Shown one piece after another: positions 40,958-50,346 of a DNA stretch of 64,000 nucleotides. The DNA comes from JAUUSJ01 sp051880475 (lineage in GTDB: Bacteria > Bacillota > Clostridia > Lachnospirales > Lachnospiraceae): the NCBI GenBank assembly GCA_051880475.1, contig JBJEOA010000065.1, forward strand, positions 129,345 through 193,344. Direction: 5' to 3'. The translations under genes and the position numbers were made by a program. Below the pieces are notes generated by a model. It was not told the origin of the DNA. It searched no databases and saw only the letters and a list, made by a program, of their open reading frames with translations. How positions within the stretch are numbered: the first letter of the stretch is position 1; every line of letters starts with the position of its first letter.

Positions 40958-41665
40958 TTAGCGAGTTTGGTATTGTTCGGATAAGGTCTTATCAACGATA
41001 TCAAAATGAAGTTTGAGTCCCGCGGCCGCCTTAGCATAATTTCCCTCACCAATTCCAATTAAGATTTGCTCGTGTGATTTTTGTAAACTAGAATTAGGAC
41101 CATCCTTTGCGAGAATTTGACCACGGACATTATGCACTAGCTGAGTTGTCAAAACGCTAATAGATTTTAATAAATTAATAATAAATTTATTTTGGGACAT
41201 AAGAGCAATCGTATCGTGAAATTGAATGTCAAATTCCGCAATTTTTGCCTGAGAATGGACCTCTGCCATCCCTTTTACAAGACTGCTTAATTGTTTCATA
41301 TAACTATCCGTATTGTTTTGGATTGCGAGTTCTAATGCCTTAAATTCCAGCGCAGAACGAAATTGAGTTATTTGTATATAATCTAAATTTTCTAAAATAA
41401 ACATCATAGATAAAGTGCTCAAGAGAGACTTTTGTAATTGGTTGGAAATATAATACGCATCGTTTTGTCGATGTGTAATAATACCTAAAACTTCTAAAGT
41501 TTTGAATGCTTCAGAGATAGTAGATGAGGAAACATCTAAAAGCTCTGATAAATAATCAGCTGGAGGCAATTTGGATCCAAGTCTGTATGTCCCAGATATG
41601 ATGTTTTCATGGACGTGATCGATTACACGCTCATATGCTGTTTGTGTGCGTCTAAGTTCAAGCAT
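40958..41665 (-). CDS. GntR-family regulator, FadR (FCD) subfamily
   Basis: The 235-residue protein has an N-terminal winged helix (AYERVIDHVHENIISGTYRLG, split here by one conserved G-S-K-L-P-P block, then DVSSSTISEAFKTLEVLG) and an all-helical FCD ligand domain (about 95-230, with FDIQFHDTIALMSQN and a conserved His in SHEQILIGI). FCD regulators usually sense carboxylic acids or sugar acids. It is divergent from azlCD, with the GGGAGGG SD on the minus strand, but a link to that operon is only positional. Confidence 0.9.
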   Translation of the reverse strand: MLELRRTQTAYERVIDHVHENIISGTYRLGSKLPPADYLSELLDVSSSTISEAFKTLEVLGIITHRQNDAYYISNQLQKSLLSTLSMMFILENLDYIQITQFRSALEFKALELAIQNNTDSYMKQLSSLVKGMAEVHSQAKIAEFDIQFHDTIALMSQNKFIINLLKSISVLTTQLVHNVRGQILAKDGPNSSLQKSHEQILIGIGEGNYAKAAAGLKLHFDIVDKTLSEQYQTR

Positions 41666-41853
41666 AGAATCCCTCCCTTTTGTATTTAGATAAAAAATAA
41701 TATAACTGCATTGATAGGAATTACTATAAAATAAATTGTTTTATCTAAAATAAGTATTTTTATCATATTATAGCATAAATGGAAGAAAAATAGGAAAAAA
41801 ATTATGATAAATTGTAAGATTTTTTCGATAAATATAGAATATTAAAATATCTT

Positions 41854-41882
41854 TTGACCCCAACATCATATTATAGTATAAT
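41854..41882 (+). promoter_or_regulatory. Sigma-A promoter upstream of azlC, overlapping a repeat half-element
   Basis: TTGACC (41854-41859), exactly 17 nt and TATAAT (41877-41882) form a near-consensus promoter. The -35 with its flank TTTGACCCCAACATCATAT is the conserved right arm of the palindromic element seen at 36.1 and 39.2 kb. The transcript would have a leader of about 125 nt. The remaining 41666-42013 sequence holds no ORF. Confidence 0.75.
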
Positions 41883-42013
41883 GAGAGACGGTAACGAAAA
41901 AAAGGATAAAAAACGAATTTTAAAAAATAAGATTCAAATTTTTATCTTATTTTTTTGAGAAAGTTTAAGAAAATACAAACTAGATAATGTTGTAGAAGGG
42001 ATTGGTATAACCT

Positions 42014-42730
42014 ATGCGGGAAAATTTAATATATTGGAAAAGGGGAGTAAAAGATGGATTTCCCATTTGTCTTGGATATATAGCTGTATCCTTTACTTTT
42101 GGAATTATGGCAAAAAAAATGGGATTATCTTTGTTTCAAGCAGTCTTAATATCAGGAACAAATTTTACATCGGCGGGACAGTTTGCCGGACTTGATGTAA
42201 TTGTTGCTGGGGGTACATATTTAGAGATGGCGATGACTCAGCTTATTATAAATTTAAGATATTGTTTAATGTCTTGTTCATTATCGCAAAAGATTGATTC
42301 AGATTCGAAATTTTTTCATCGCTTTTTCATCGCATTTGGAAATACGGACGAGGTGTTTGGAGTTTCAAGTAGTGTAGAGGGAAGATTAAAACCTGCGTAT
42401 TCCTATGGTGCCATTAGTGTTGCACTTCCAGGATGGATTTTTGGAACTTTTCTTGGAGTAGTGTCGGGAAATATTCTCTCAGATAGAATACTAAGTGCAC
42501 TTGGAGTCGCACTTTATGGTATGTTTATTGCGATTGTCATTCCGCCGGCGAGAGAAAATAAAGTGCTTAGAGGAATTGTATTGGTATCTGTAATACTAAG
42601 TTTTTTATTTTCAAAAATATCTTTTTTTGCGAAGATATCATCGGGATTTAAAATTATTATATTGACGATAATTATTGCTGGTGTAGCGGCAGTTTTATTT
42701 CCAGTGGAGGAGGAAAAAAATGCAGCATAA
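42014..42730 (+). CDS. azlC: Branched-chain amino acid exporter subunit AzlC
   Basis: The 238-residue membrane protein (about five to six helices) has the AzlC blocks PICLGYIAVSFTFGIMAKK, GTNFTSAGQFAGL and LIINLRYCLMSCSLSQ. With AzlD it exports branched-chain amino acids or analogues such as azaleucine. The end overlaps the azlD start by 11 nt, whose SD GGAGGAGG lies inside azlC, showing translational coupling. Confidence 0.93.
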   Translation: MRENLIYWKRGVKDGFPICLGYIAVSFTFGIMAKKMGLSLFQAVLISGTNFTSAGQFAGLDVIVAGGTYLEMAMTQLIINLRYCLMSCSLSQKIDSDSKFFHRFFIAFGNTDEVFGVSSSVEGRLKPAYSYGAISVALPGWIFGTFLGVVSGNILSDRILSALGVALYGMFIAIVIPPARENKVLRGIVLVSVILSFLFSKISFFAKISSGFKIIILTIIIAGVAAVLFPVEEEKNAA

Positions 42731-43025
42731 TATTTATATTTACATTATGGTAATGGCAATTGTGACTTACTTAATTCGTCTTTTGCCACTTACATTAATT
42801 AGAAAAGAGATAACAAATTCCTTTATACGTTCTTTTTTATACTATGTACCGTTTGTGACGTTGACTGTAATGACATTTCCAGCTATCTTAAGTGCCACCA
42901 ATACAGTGTATTCAGCGTTGGCAGCATTAATTGTAGCTGTTATTTTAGCTTATAAAGGTGGAAGTTTATTTCAGGTATCTATTCTTGCCTGTGTTGTTGT
43001 ATATATTACAGAATTCTTTTTATGA
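42720..43025 (+). CDS. azlD: Branched-chain amino acid exporter subunit AzlD
   Basis: The 101-residue protein has three to four membrane helices and the conserved VTYLIRLLPLTLIRK and FLYYVPFVTLTVMTFPAI segments of AzlD. It works with the upstream AzlC as a two-component permease. A terminator follows at 43081. Confidence 0.93.
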   Translation: MQHNIYIYIMVMAIVTYLIRLLPLTLIRKEITNSFIRSFLYYVPFVTLTVMTFPAILSATNTVYSALAALIVAVILAYKGGSLFQVSILACVVVYITEFFL

Positions 43026-43080
43026 TATTGTTTTATTATAGGGCAATTAGATTTTGATTTCTGTGTAGAAAATAGAAAAA

Positions 43081-43122
43081 ATATGGTGACGAAAGAAAAA
43101 TGCTTTCGTCATCATATTTTTA
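43081..43122. terminator. Bidirectional terminator after azlD
   Basis: ATATGGTGACGAAAG (43081-43095) pairs with CTTTCGTCATCATAT (43103-43117) with one G-U pair, followed by TTTTTAT. It also serves the convergent AraC gene. Confidence 0.85.
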
Positions 43123-43132
43123 TATAGAATGT

Positions 43133-44005
43133 TTAGAGTAACGATTTTCTGTATTCAGATGGTGTCTTTGAAGTGACACTTTTAAAAAGAGATGTAAAAG
43201 TATTAGATTTTTGAAATCCGCAAGAACTGGCGATTTCTTGAATGGGAAGATCTGTCGTTTCTAGAAGAACTTTAGCTTTTGAAATTCGTAACTTTGTCAA
43301 ATAACTATATGGCGTCTCACCCATTACTTTTTTGAAAGATGAAATAAAATAATTTTTAGAGAGCTTACACATATTCGCTAAATCTTCTACTTGTAATTCT
43401 TCCGTATAGTTGCGGTTCATGTAGGAAGCAATGTGAAAAATACCCTTTTGGTATTGTTGGCTATCTTTTGGGAACGTTGTCTCATAAGAAAACTCTAATT
43501 CAACTATAGTAGCAGAAATTAAAAAAGCCAGATTTTCTAGTTTGAAAAAATCTCGACGGTCGCCTTTGTCGAATTCGTCTTTAAAGAGCTGAATATAAGA
43601 TTTTAGCTCATTAGAACATTCAAAGGGAAGCCCGAACTCTTTGCCAAGGCATCCTTTTTTTTCTAGTACTGATTCAAAAAAAACTTTGTCAATTACAATT
43701 CGATCATGAGCGACATTAGATATACGGAATTTTGTGGAATGTTCTTGGTTACTTTCAAATGGATATACGTAACCAACTTCCCCAAAATATACCGCATCTT
43801 CCACTAAAATCATCGGAATTGGTCCATAAGGAATTAGAAATTCATATTCTTCATGAGAATGGGAAAAAGGATTTGTAACACGGTCTGCCGACGGAATAAT
43901 AGAAGCGATGGATAGCATATCACAGTAGTAATGGTTACAATTCTTTTTTAAAAAATCTTTATCTGGATGATGAGCCGAAAATAACTTTTTTAAATCTTTC
44001 TCCAT
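43133..44005 (-). CDS. AraC-family transcriptional regulator
   Basis: The 290-residue protein has an N-terminal cupin-like sensing region (about 15-110, NPFSHSHEEYEFLIPYGPIP) and a C-terminal AraC double helix-turn-helix (VEDLANMCKLSKNYFISSFK; SSCGFQKSNTFTSLFKSVTS). Such proteins usually control carbohydrate genes. No target is obvious; the neighbours are unrelated. GAGGAGA precedes the ATG. Confidence 0.9.
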   Translation of the reverse strand: MEKDLKKLFSAHHPDKDFLKKNCNHYYCDMLSIASIIPSADRVTNPFSHSHEEYEFLIPYGPIPMILVEDAVYFGEVGYVYPFESNQEHSTKFRISNVAHDRIVIDKVFFESVLEKKGCLGKEFGLPFECSNELKSYIQLFKDEFDKGDRRDFFKLENLAFLISATIVELEFSYETTFPKDSQQYQKGIFHIASYMNRNYTEELQVEDLANMCKLSKNYFISSFKKVMGETPYSYLTKLRISKAKVLLETTDLPIQEIASSCGFQKSNTFTSLFKSVTSKTPSEYRKSLL

Positions 44006-44444
44006 AAAGATTCTCCTCTCATTTTTAGTTATAGTTAATCAAAGAAACTCAATCATCTATTGATTAAGTAAAGTATACTATATTACGACAAAAATATGCA
44101 ACGGATAATAGTTCGGAATAATACACATAAATCGGATTATCAAGATAAAATATGCAAAATATGAGAAAATAATACAAAAAATACAAATATATCAGACAAT
44201 ATAAAAAGTTTTAATGTAAATAAAAGGATGAATCAACAATAAAAGTTTATGATATAGGTGAAAGCATAGGGAGATATAAGAGAAGTTATAGATAGATGGG
44301 CAGCATTTTAAAAATTGTATGAAAATTAAAAGAAATTGACAGATTGATTTTTGTATTTGAACGTGATATCGTAGGATGAAAGGGAGTATCAGATTCCATG
44401 GAATAAAGGATTGATTTTTGTATTTATATTAAGGAGGGTATAAA
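44006..44444. repeat. Gene-free AT-rich region with a 17-bp direct repeat
   Basis: This 439-bp region has no ORF. GATTGATTTTTGTATTT occurs twice without mismatch, at 44342-44358 and 44409-44425, 67 bp apart; the second copy ends 9 nt before the AAGGAGG of the next gene. No clear sigma-A promoter lies close to that gene. Function unknown. Confidence 0.6.
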
Positions 44445-45635
44445 GTGAATTTTGAAAAAACAAAAATAAAAAATATTATATTTCCAGTTTGCTTTATTAT
44501 TTTATTTTACTGGATTTTGCAAAATTTTGGCATAATAGGGAAAGGAATTCAATTTATTTTTCATTTATTTCTTCCTTTTTTGATTGGATGTGCGATTGCA
44601 TTTATTTTAAATATTCCGATGAAAAATATTGAGAAATTTTTGTTTCAAAATGTAAAGGAGGAAAGCAAACTCTATCATTTCAAACGAATAATCTGTTATC
44701 TTATTACGCTAGCTAGTGTGATTTTTGTTTTATTCTTGGTAGTTGTTATTGTGATTCCGCAGCTGACTTTAACGATTCAGACTTTAGCTGCCAGATTGCC
44801 AGAAGCAATGGGAACTTTGCAAAAAGAGATAGATCGTTTGATGCAAAGATGGCCAGATTTTGTAAAAGTGACGGGAAGTATAGATATTGATTGGGGCAAT
44901 ATTACAAGTAAAGCATTGGAGGGCTTGCAAGGTGGATTTACAAAAGTTTTAGATTCTAGTTTTAATATTATTGGAAATGTAGTAAACGTAATAGTAAATA
45001 TTGTAGTGGCCTTCATTTTTTCTATTTACCTTTTGATGCAAAAAGAAAAACTTGCAATTCAATCTAAGAAGGTGCTATATGCAGTTCTCAGCGAAAAAAA
45101 TGCAGATAAAGTGTTATATGTAGCGGAATTAAGTTCTAAAACTTTTTCCAAATTTTTCTCAGGTCAATGTTTAGAGGCATGTATTTTAGGAATGTTATTT
45201 TTCATTAGTATGTGTATTTTTAGACTTCCTTATGCGGCATTAATTGCTGTGCTCGTAGCATTTACAGCATTAATTCCTGTCGTGGGAGCATTTATCGGCT
45301 GTGCAATTGGAGCATTTTTAATTGTCACAGTTGCACCGATTAAAGCGCTAGAGTTTCTCATTTTGTTTTTAGTTTTGCAGCAGATAGAAGGAAATCTTAT
45401 TTATCCACATGTCGTTGGAAATTCCGTTGGACTTCCTTCTATATGGGTATTAGTAGCGGTGACAGTCGGTGGAAATTTATTCGGTATTATTGGAATTCTT
45501 CTTTTTATACCGCTTGTCTCTGTACTATATGCACTGTTTCGCGCTTTTGTCCATAATAAATTAAAGCAAAAAAAGATACCTAAAAGTAAAATTATGTTTT
45601 CGGACAGTGAGGGAACAGAAAAGATAGAAAAATAA
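44445..45635 (+). CDS. AI-2E family transporter (YdbI/PerM-like permease)
   Basis: The 396-residue membrane protein has about eight helices, a large extracytoplasmic loop (about 95-190) and the family end VVGNSVGLPSIWVLVAVTVGG with GIIGILLFIPLVSVLYAL. Despite the name, most members are uncharacterised; some are Na/H antiporters. GTG 44445 follows AAGGAGG. It converges with the SDR gene only 8 bp away and no terminator lies between. Confidence 0.92.
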   Translation: MNFEKTKIKNIIFPVCFIILFYWILQNFGIIGKGIQFIFHLFLPFLIGCAIAFILNIPMKNIEKFLFQNVKEESKLYHFKRIICYLITLASVIFVLFLVVVIVIPQLTLTIQTLAARLPEAMGTLQKEIDRLMQRWPDFVKVTGSIDIDWGNITSKALEGLQGGFTKVLDSSFNIIGNVVNVIVNIVVAFIFSIYLLMQKEKLAIQSKKVLYAVLSEKNADKVLYVAELSSKTFSKFFSGQCLEACILGMLFFISMCIFRLPYAALIAVLVAFTALIPVVGAFIGCAIGAFLIVTVAPIKALEFLILFLVLQQIEGNLIYPHVVGNSVGLPSIWVLVAVTVGGNLFGIIGILLFIPLVSVLYALFRAFVHNKLKQKKIPKSKIMFSDSEGTEKIEK

Positions 45636-45643
45636 AAAAATGT

Positions 45644-46369
45644 TTAAATCCATCCACCATCTAGTCGAATGATTTGCCCAGTGAGGTAAGAGGTACTAGT
45701 TGCTAATGAGTAGGCAAGCTCTCCTACTTCTTCGCAGCTTCCAAATCTTCCCGCTGGGATTTCTTCTTTTAAATCTTCTTTCTCCTCTTCTGTGAAGCAG
45801 TGATTCATTTTTGTATCAATAACACCACATGAGATTGCATTGACGCTGATATGACTTGGAGCAAGTTCTTTTGCGAGTGCTTTCGTAAATGCGTTGACAG
45901 CTCCCTTACTTGCCGAGTAGGCAACCTCACAAGAGGCACCGACTTCCCCCCAGACAGAAGAAATATTGATGATAGAGCCAGATTGGCGTCTTATCATGGA
46001 TGGGATTACTTGTCTGCAACAGTAAAAAATAGAGTTTAGATTTGTATTGATTAGGGTATTCCATTCTTCTATGCTCATATCTGTCAAGAGACCGATATAG
46101 GAAATACCAGCATTATTAATAAGGCAATCAATCGGACCAAATTTTTTCTCGATATCTTGTATCATATTTTTGACAAAAATAGGGTCTCCAATATTTCCAA
46201 AATAAGAAACTGCAGTTCCTCCTAGTTTTTTGCAAATTTCTGTTGTCTTATCTAATTCTTCTTTTTTGTGACCGCCATTTAAAATAACGCGGTATCCTTC
46301 CATTGCAAATTTTAAAGCGATTCCTTTGCCGATTCCCCGAGAGGAACCTGTAATTAAAACAGTTTTCAT
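45644..46369 (-). CDS. Short-chain dehydrogenase/reductase (FabG-like)
   Basis: The 241-residue NAD(P)-dependent oxidoreductase has the Rossmann motif TGSSRGIGKG (7-16), NNAG, the catalytic Ser in ISSVWGE and Tyr-x3-Lys in YSASKGA, and the C-terminal LTGQIIRLDGGW. It resembles 3-oxoacyl-ACP reductases but lies outside a fatty-acid operon, so the substrate is unknown. Confidence 0.92.
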   Translation of the reverse strand: MKTVLITGSSRGIGKGIALKFAMEGYRVILNGGHKKEELDKTTEICKKLGGTAVSYFGNIGDPIFVKNMIQDIEKKFGPIDCLINNAGISYIGLLTDMSIEEWNTLINTNLNSIFYCCRQVIPSMIRRQSGSIINISSVWGEVGASCEVAYSASKGAVNAFTKALAKELAPSHISVNAISCGVIDTKMNHCFTEEEKEDLKEEIPAGRFGSCEEVGELAYSLATSTSYLTGQIIRLDGGWI

Positions 46370-46487
46370 AGTGATATCTCCTTAATTATAATAGTTATTA
46401 CTCATAGTATAAAACAAAACTTGAAATAAGAGAATATGTTTGCTATACTTAAAAAGAATGAAAAGTGTAGTGAAAGGAAGAAGAAAA

Positions 46488-47906
46488 GTGAATAATGATA
46501 AAAAAATGGAGTCGAAAGAAAAGAGGGAGTTAGAGGAGAAGAGTATCTTGAGCAAAGTTATGTCAATTATTATCCTTCTTTTTCTTCTTATACTGACAAG
46601 TATGATTACGTATACCTCCGTGCGTTTTATTTACGGACGAAAGTATCAAAAGACGAATGCACAGGTAGAATTTGACGATGAAGTATTAAGTGATAATTTA
46701 TTGACCGCTATGTTTTTAGATGACCCAGACACTCCAGAAGTAGATTATATTGCTCTTAGAGATTTTAATACAAATGTAAATAAAGTGAATATTATTATGT
46801 TTTCTACAGATGCAGTAGTGACTTTGCCAAAAAACCTAAAAAAAGAATTAGCTAGTATTGATGATTCTATTGAGAGTGAAATATATTTAACAGATATTGG
46901 AAAGTATTATGGAAGTTCTGTGGAAAAATATGAGCAGACAGTAAGAGCAATGGAATATATTTTCCAAGAGGAAATTCCAAGCTATGAGACTCTAAATTTT
47001 AAAGATTTTATTTCTTTCATTAATCTATCAGAGCCGATGGATTATACGCTTGAGAGTGAACTTCTTTACCGTGATGGAAAAGGAGAGATAGTGAGCGTAG
47101 GTCCAGGTGACGTAAAGATAGGAGGGTATAGGGCGTTAGGTATTTTGACTTTTCTAGATAAGGACCAGAAAAAGAAAGAGTTAGAAGAAGAGAGAAGTAC
47201 AAGAAATACGGAGCCAGACCCATCGACGACGACGAATAATACGAATAAGACAATCAGTACAAAATCAGGGGCTTTAGATGAGAATGGAAGAATTAAAAAA
47301 TCGAGCAATTATTTGAAGAAATATGTTGCGAGAGAGATGCAAGTTTCTACGAGAGCTGAGATGTTAGAATATCTAAATAGTTATTACCAGTTATTAAGTA
47401 CAAATGGAAATGTAAATGACATAACAAAGTATATTAATAATTTTATGGATTTGGATGAAGAAAAGATTAATTTCTATACAGTAAAGGGTAGCAGGATAGA
47501 AAACAAGTATATTGTCAATAGTGATAAGGCGGCGGCAGCCCTTACTAGTATGATGGAAGAAGTGAAAGAAGATGATGATTCCAAAAAAGAGGAAGATGAT
47601 AAGGATATTAAAGATTCTAAAACTTTAAATATTGAAATTTTGAATGGAGCTTACGTTCAGGGACTCGCTGCTGAGTGGAAGAAGAAATTAGAGGCAGAAG
47701 GATTTAAAATTAAAAATATTGACAGTTATGGTTCAGAAGCTCCAAAAGATGGATTGATTATTGTGACTGACAAGGATATGGGAAAAGATCTCAAAAAGTA
47801 TTTGCCGAATGCGAAAATCGAAGTGGGAAATATAAAATCGGGTGTTGATATTCAAATTATACTTGGAAGAAATAATAGTGACCATCAAGAAGAGGATGAA
47901 GAGTAA
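46488..47906 (+). CDS. Membrane-anchored envelope protein with C-terminal LytR_C domain
   Basis: The 472-residue protein has a charged N-terminus, one membrane helix (about 24-44), an extracytoplasmic region of about 180 residues that looks like a divergent LCP (LytR-CpsA-Psr) relative, a low-complexity Thr/Asn linker (about 240-265), and a LytR_C-type end (LNIEILNGAYVQGLAAEWKK, GLIIVTD, DIQIILG). The arginines that bind lipid pyrophosphate in active LCP enzymes are not evident. GTG 46488 has AAAGGA 9 nt upstream; the longer TTG start at 46440 is not favoured. It is 24 bp upstream of the TagA-like gene. Confidence 0.7.
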   Translation: MNNDKKMESKEKRELEEKSILSKVMSIIILLFLLILTSMITYTSVRFIYGRKYQKTNAQVEFDDEVLSDNLLTAMFLDDPDTPEVDYIALRDFNTNVNKVNIIMFSTDAVVTLPKNLKKELASIDDSIESEIYLTDIGKYYGSSVEKYEQTVRAMEYIFQEEIPSYETLNFKDFISFINLSEPMDYTLESELLYRDGKGEIVSVGPGDVKIGGYRALGILTFLDKDQKKKELEEERSTRNTEPDPSTTTNNTNKTISTKSGALDENGRIKKSSNYLKKYVAREMQVSTRAEMLEYLNSYYQLLSTNGNVNDITKYINNFMDLDEEKINFYTVKGSRIENKYIVNSDKAAAALTSMMEEVKEDDDSKKEEDDKDIKDSKTLNIEILNGAYVQGLAAEWKKKLEAEGFKIKNIDSYGSEAPKDGLIIVTDKDMGKDLKKYLPNAKIEVGNIKSGVDIQIILGRNNSDHQEEDEE

Positions 47907-47930
47907 ATTAGGAAAGGAATAAGTGGTAGA

Positions 47931-48677
47931 ATGGAGGGAAAAACAAGAAGGGAAAAGGTTCTTGGAGTTTCAGTTGATTCTTTGCGGTTAGATCGAGCGA
48001 TGAGTTTGACAAAAGCTTATCTTAATAATGCTTTATTAAATAAAATTTATTTTGCCAGTACACAAACTTCGATTTTAGCTCAAGATGAAGAGGAAATTGC
48101 TCAATTTGTAGAAAGTTTGGATCTTATTTTACCTGGAGACAAGAATATAGAGGAAGCCATGAATGGGAAAGAAAAAATAAATGAAGAATTGCCATACGTG
48201 CTTCACTATCTATATCAATTATTTGCAAGATTTGATCGCAAGAAAAATTCAATTTATATTGTTGGAAAAGAAGAGGAGAGAGTAGAACTCTTGATGGAAA
48301 TGCTAAAAGAAAGTTATCCAAATATGAAAATATCAGGTGGAGTCAGTGAAGCAGATAAGGAAATTTTAGTAAATGATATTAATACAGTTGTACCTGATGC
48401 AGTTTTACTTTTTTTCCCTATTAGAGAGTTAAAGCAATTTTTAGATGAACATGGAAGAAGTATGAATGCAAAACTTGCAATATGCGTGGAAGATATTGAT
48501 ATTTTGATTGACGGAAGAATAGAAAAAATACCAGTGATTATTGAGAAATTACATTTAGAAGGAATATATCAGTTTTTTTTGCGTAATAAGATAATTTCTC
48601 CAACAATTCAAGATTCTATTTTTAAAAAGAGATTAAAAGAAGAGAACCAAAAGAAGAAAGAAAAAAGTGAAAATTAA
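47931..48677 (+). CDS. WecG/TagA/CpsF-family glycosyltransferase-like protein
   Basis: The 248-residue protein follows the WecG/TagA fold: VLGVSVDSLRLDRAM start, IYFASTQTSILAQ (usually the T-x-N catalytic area), LILPGDKNI, NSIYIVGKEEERVELL and PDAVLLFFP. The family transfers ManNAc-type sugars to lipid carriers for wall polymers. Several usual residues (D-G at the catalytic loop, G-x-P in PDGxG) are changed, so activity is uncertain. It probably works with the LytR_C protein in envelope assembly. Confidence 0.75.
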   Translation: MEGKTRREKVLGVSVDSLRLDRAMSLTKAYLNNALLNKIYFASTQTSILAQDEEEIAQFVESLDLILPGDKNIEEAMNGKEKINEELPYVLHYLYQLFARFDRKKNSIYIVGKEEERVELLMEMLKESYPNMKISGGVSEADKEILVNDINTVVPDAVLLFFPIRELKQFLDEHGRSMNAKLAICVEDIDILIDGRIEKIPVIIEKLHLEGIYQFFLRNKIISPTIQDSIFKKRLKEENQKKKEKSEN

Positions 48678-48784
48678 GGTATAATTTTGTAGGGAAAGAG
48701 ATAGAAATTTCACATAAAAAACATGCCTATTATATGTAAAAAAAGCATACAATATTTGAAAAATGAAATTATATAATATCCCTA

Positions 48785-48834
48785 AAAATCTCCAATTTAA
48801 GTGGATAGACCAACTTTTATTGGAGATTTTTTTT
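48785..48834. terminator. Intrinsic terminator before the msmK region
   Basis: AAATCTCCAAT (about 48786-48796) pairs with ATTGGAGATTT (48819-48829) around a 22-nt loop with nested AAGT/ACTT pairing, followed by eight Ts. The rest of 48678-49019 holds a palindrome AGTATATACT at about 48971 and no ORF. Confidence 0.75.
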
Positions 48835-49019
48835 AGTATAATGTAGATAAAAAGAGGTGCCAACTGTTACTATTGCATAGAAGAAAAAATTACAATGTTT
48901 AAAAGTCACAAATTTATAAAAATTTATTTGTGTAATCTGAGAATAGCCAGAAAAAAGAAAAGGGAGTATAGTATATACTGTGATTAAGGATAATATACAG
49001 AAGGTCAAGGAGGAAAAAA

Positions 49020-50132
49020 ATGGCTAGTTTATCATTGAAACATATTTATAAAATATATCCAAACGGATTTAATGCAGTAAAAGACTTTAACTTAGAGATT
49101 GCAGACAAAGAGTTTATCATCTTCGTAGGCCCATCAGGATGTGGTAAATCTACAACATTACGTATGGTTGCAGGTCTTGAAGAGATTTCTAAAGGCGAAT
49201 TAAGAATTGATGGAAAATTGGTAAACGATGTAGAACCTAAAGATCGTGACATCGCCATGGTATTCCAGAACTACGCTTTGTATCCACATATGTCAGTATA
49301 TGACAATATGGCATTTGGATTAAAATTAAGAAAAGTTCCAAAAGAGCAGATTGACAAACAGGTAAAAGAGGCAGCTAGAATCTTAGGTCTTGAGAATTTA
49401 TTAGATCGTAAACCAAAGGCTTTATCTGGTGGACAAAGACAGCGTGTTGCTATGGGTCGTGCTATCGTTCGTAAACCAAAGGTATTCTTAATGGACGAGC
49501 CTTTATCAAACTTGGATGCTAAGTTAAGAGGACAGATGCGTATTGAGATTTCCAGATTACATCAGGAATTAGGAACAACAATCATCTACGTAACACATGA
49601 CCAGACAGAGGCTATGACACTTGGAACAAGAATCGTAGTTATGAAGGACGGTATCGTTCAGCAGATCGATTCCCCTCAGAACTTATATGATAGACCAGGT
49701 AACTTATTCGTTGCTGGATTTATCGGAGCTCCTACAATGAACTTTGCAGACGTTAAAGTTGAGAAGAGTGGAGACAAAGTAGTATTTGACTTAGTTGGAT
49801 ACAAGATTACAGTTCCAGCTGAAAAAGCTAAGAAATTAGTTGCTGGTGGCTATGTTGGAAAGACAGTTGTTCTTGGTATTCGTCCAGAGGATGTTCATGA
49901 TGATGAACTTGCACTCCAAAAATATAAAGACAGTATCTTCGAAGGAACAATCAAAGTATACGAGATGCTTGGTGCAGAGGCTAACTTATACTTCGATATC
50001 GGAGATTCTCAGTTCACAGCTAGAGTAAATCCTAGAACAAAAGCTAGACCTGGCGATAAAGTTAAATTTGCTATGGACTTAACAAAGATTCATGCATTTG
50101 ACAAAGAGACAGAGGAGACTATCTTTAACTAA
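49020..50132 (+). CDS. msmK: Sugar ABC transporter ATPase (MsmK/UgpC-type)
   Basis: The 370-residue ATPase energises carbohydrate importers. It has Walker A GPSGCGKST, Q-loop VFQNYALYPHMSVYDNMAFG, signature LSGGQRQRVAMGRA, Walker B VFLMDEPLSNLD and a C-terminal TOBE/MalK regulatory domain (about 240-370, with GIRPEDV). No permease or binding protein is adjacent, as usual for the shared MsmK ATPase of Firmicutes. AAGGAGG precedes the ATG. Confidence 0.95.
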   Translation: MASLSLKHIYKIYPNGFNAVKDFNLEIADKEFIIFVGPSGCGKSTTLRMVAGLEEISKGELRIDGKLVNDVEPKDRDIAMVFQNYALYPHMSVYDNMAFGLKLRKVPKEQIDKQVKEAARILGLENLLDRKPKALSGGQRQRVAMGRAIVRKPKVFLMDEPLSNLDAKLRGQMRIEISRLHQELGTTIIYVTHDQTEAMTLGTRIVVMKDGIVQQIDSPQNLYDRPGNLFVAGFIGAPTMNFADVKVEKSGDKVVFDLVGYKITVPAEKAKKLVAGGYVGKTVVLGIRPEDVHDDELALQKYKDSIFEGTIKVYEMLGAEANLYFDIGDSQFTARVNPRTKARPGDKVKFAMDLTKIHAFDKETEETIFN

Positions 50133-50213
50133 GATTGAGATAGATTTATTATCTGGATTGTCAAAATGTCAAAGGAAAGCTAGCACTTTCTGACTTATAG
50201 ATAAGAAAAATAT

Positions 50214-50255
50214 GAGGAAATGCATAAATTTTATGTATTTCCTCTTTCTTTTTAT
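50214..50255 (+). terminator. Intrinsic terminator after msmK
   Basis: GAGGAAATGCATAAA (50214-50228) pairs with TTTATGTATTTCCTC (50230-50244) with one G-U pair; TTTCTTTTT follows. Confidence 0.85.
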
Positions 50256-50346
50256 GATAAAATGCTTTAGAATAAGAAATAAAAGTAAAAATGTCTTTAT
50301 GAGGCAACAAAGCTGTCTAAAAATATAAAGAAGGAGTGAGTAAAGA

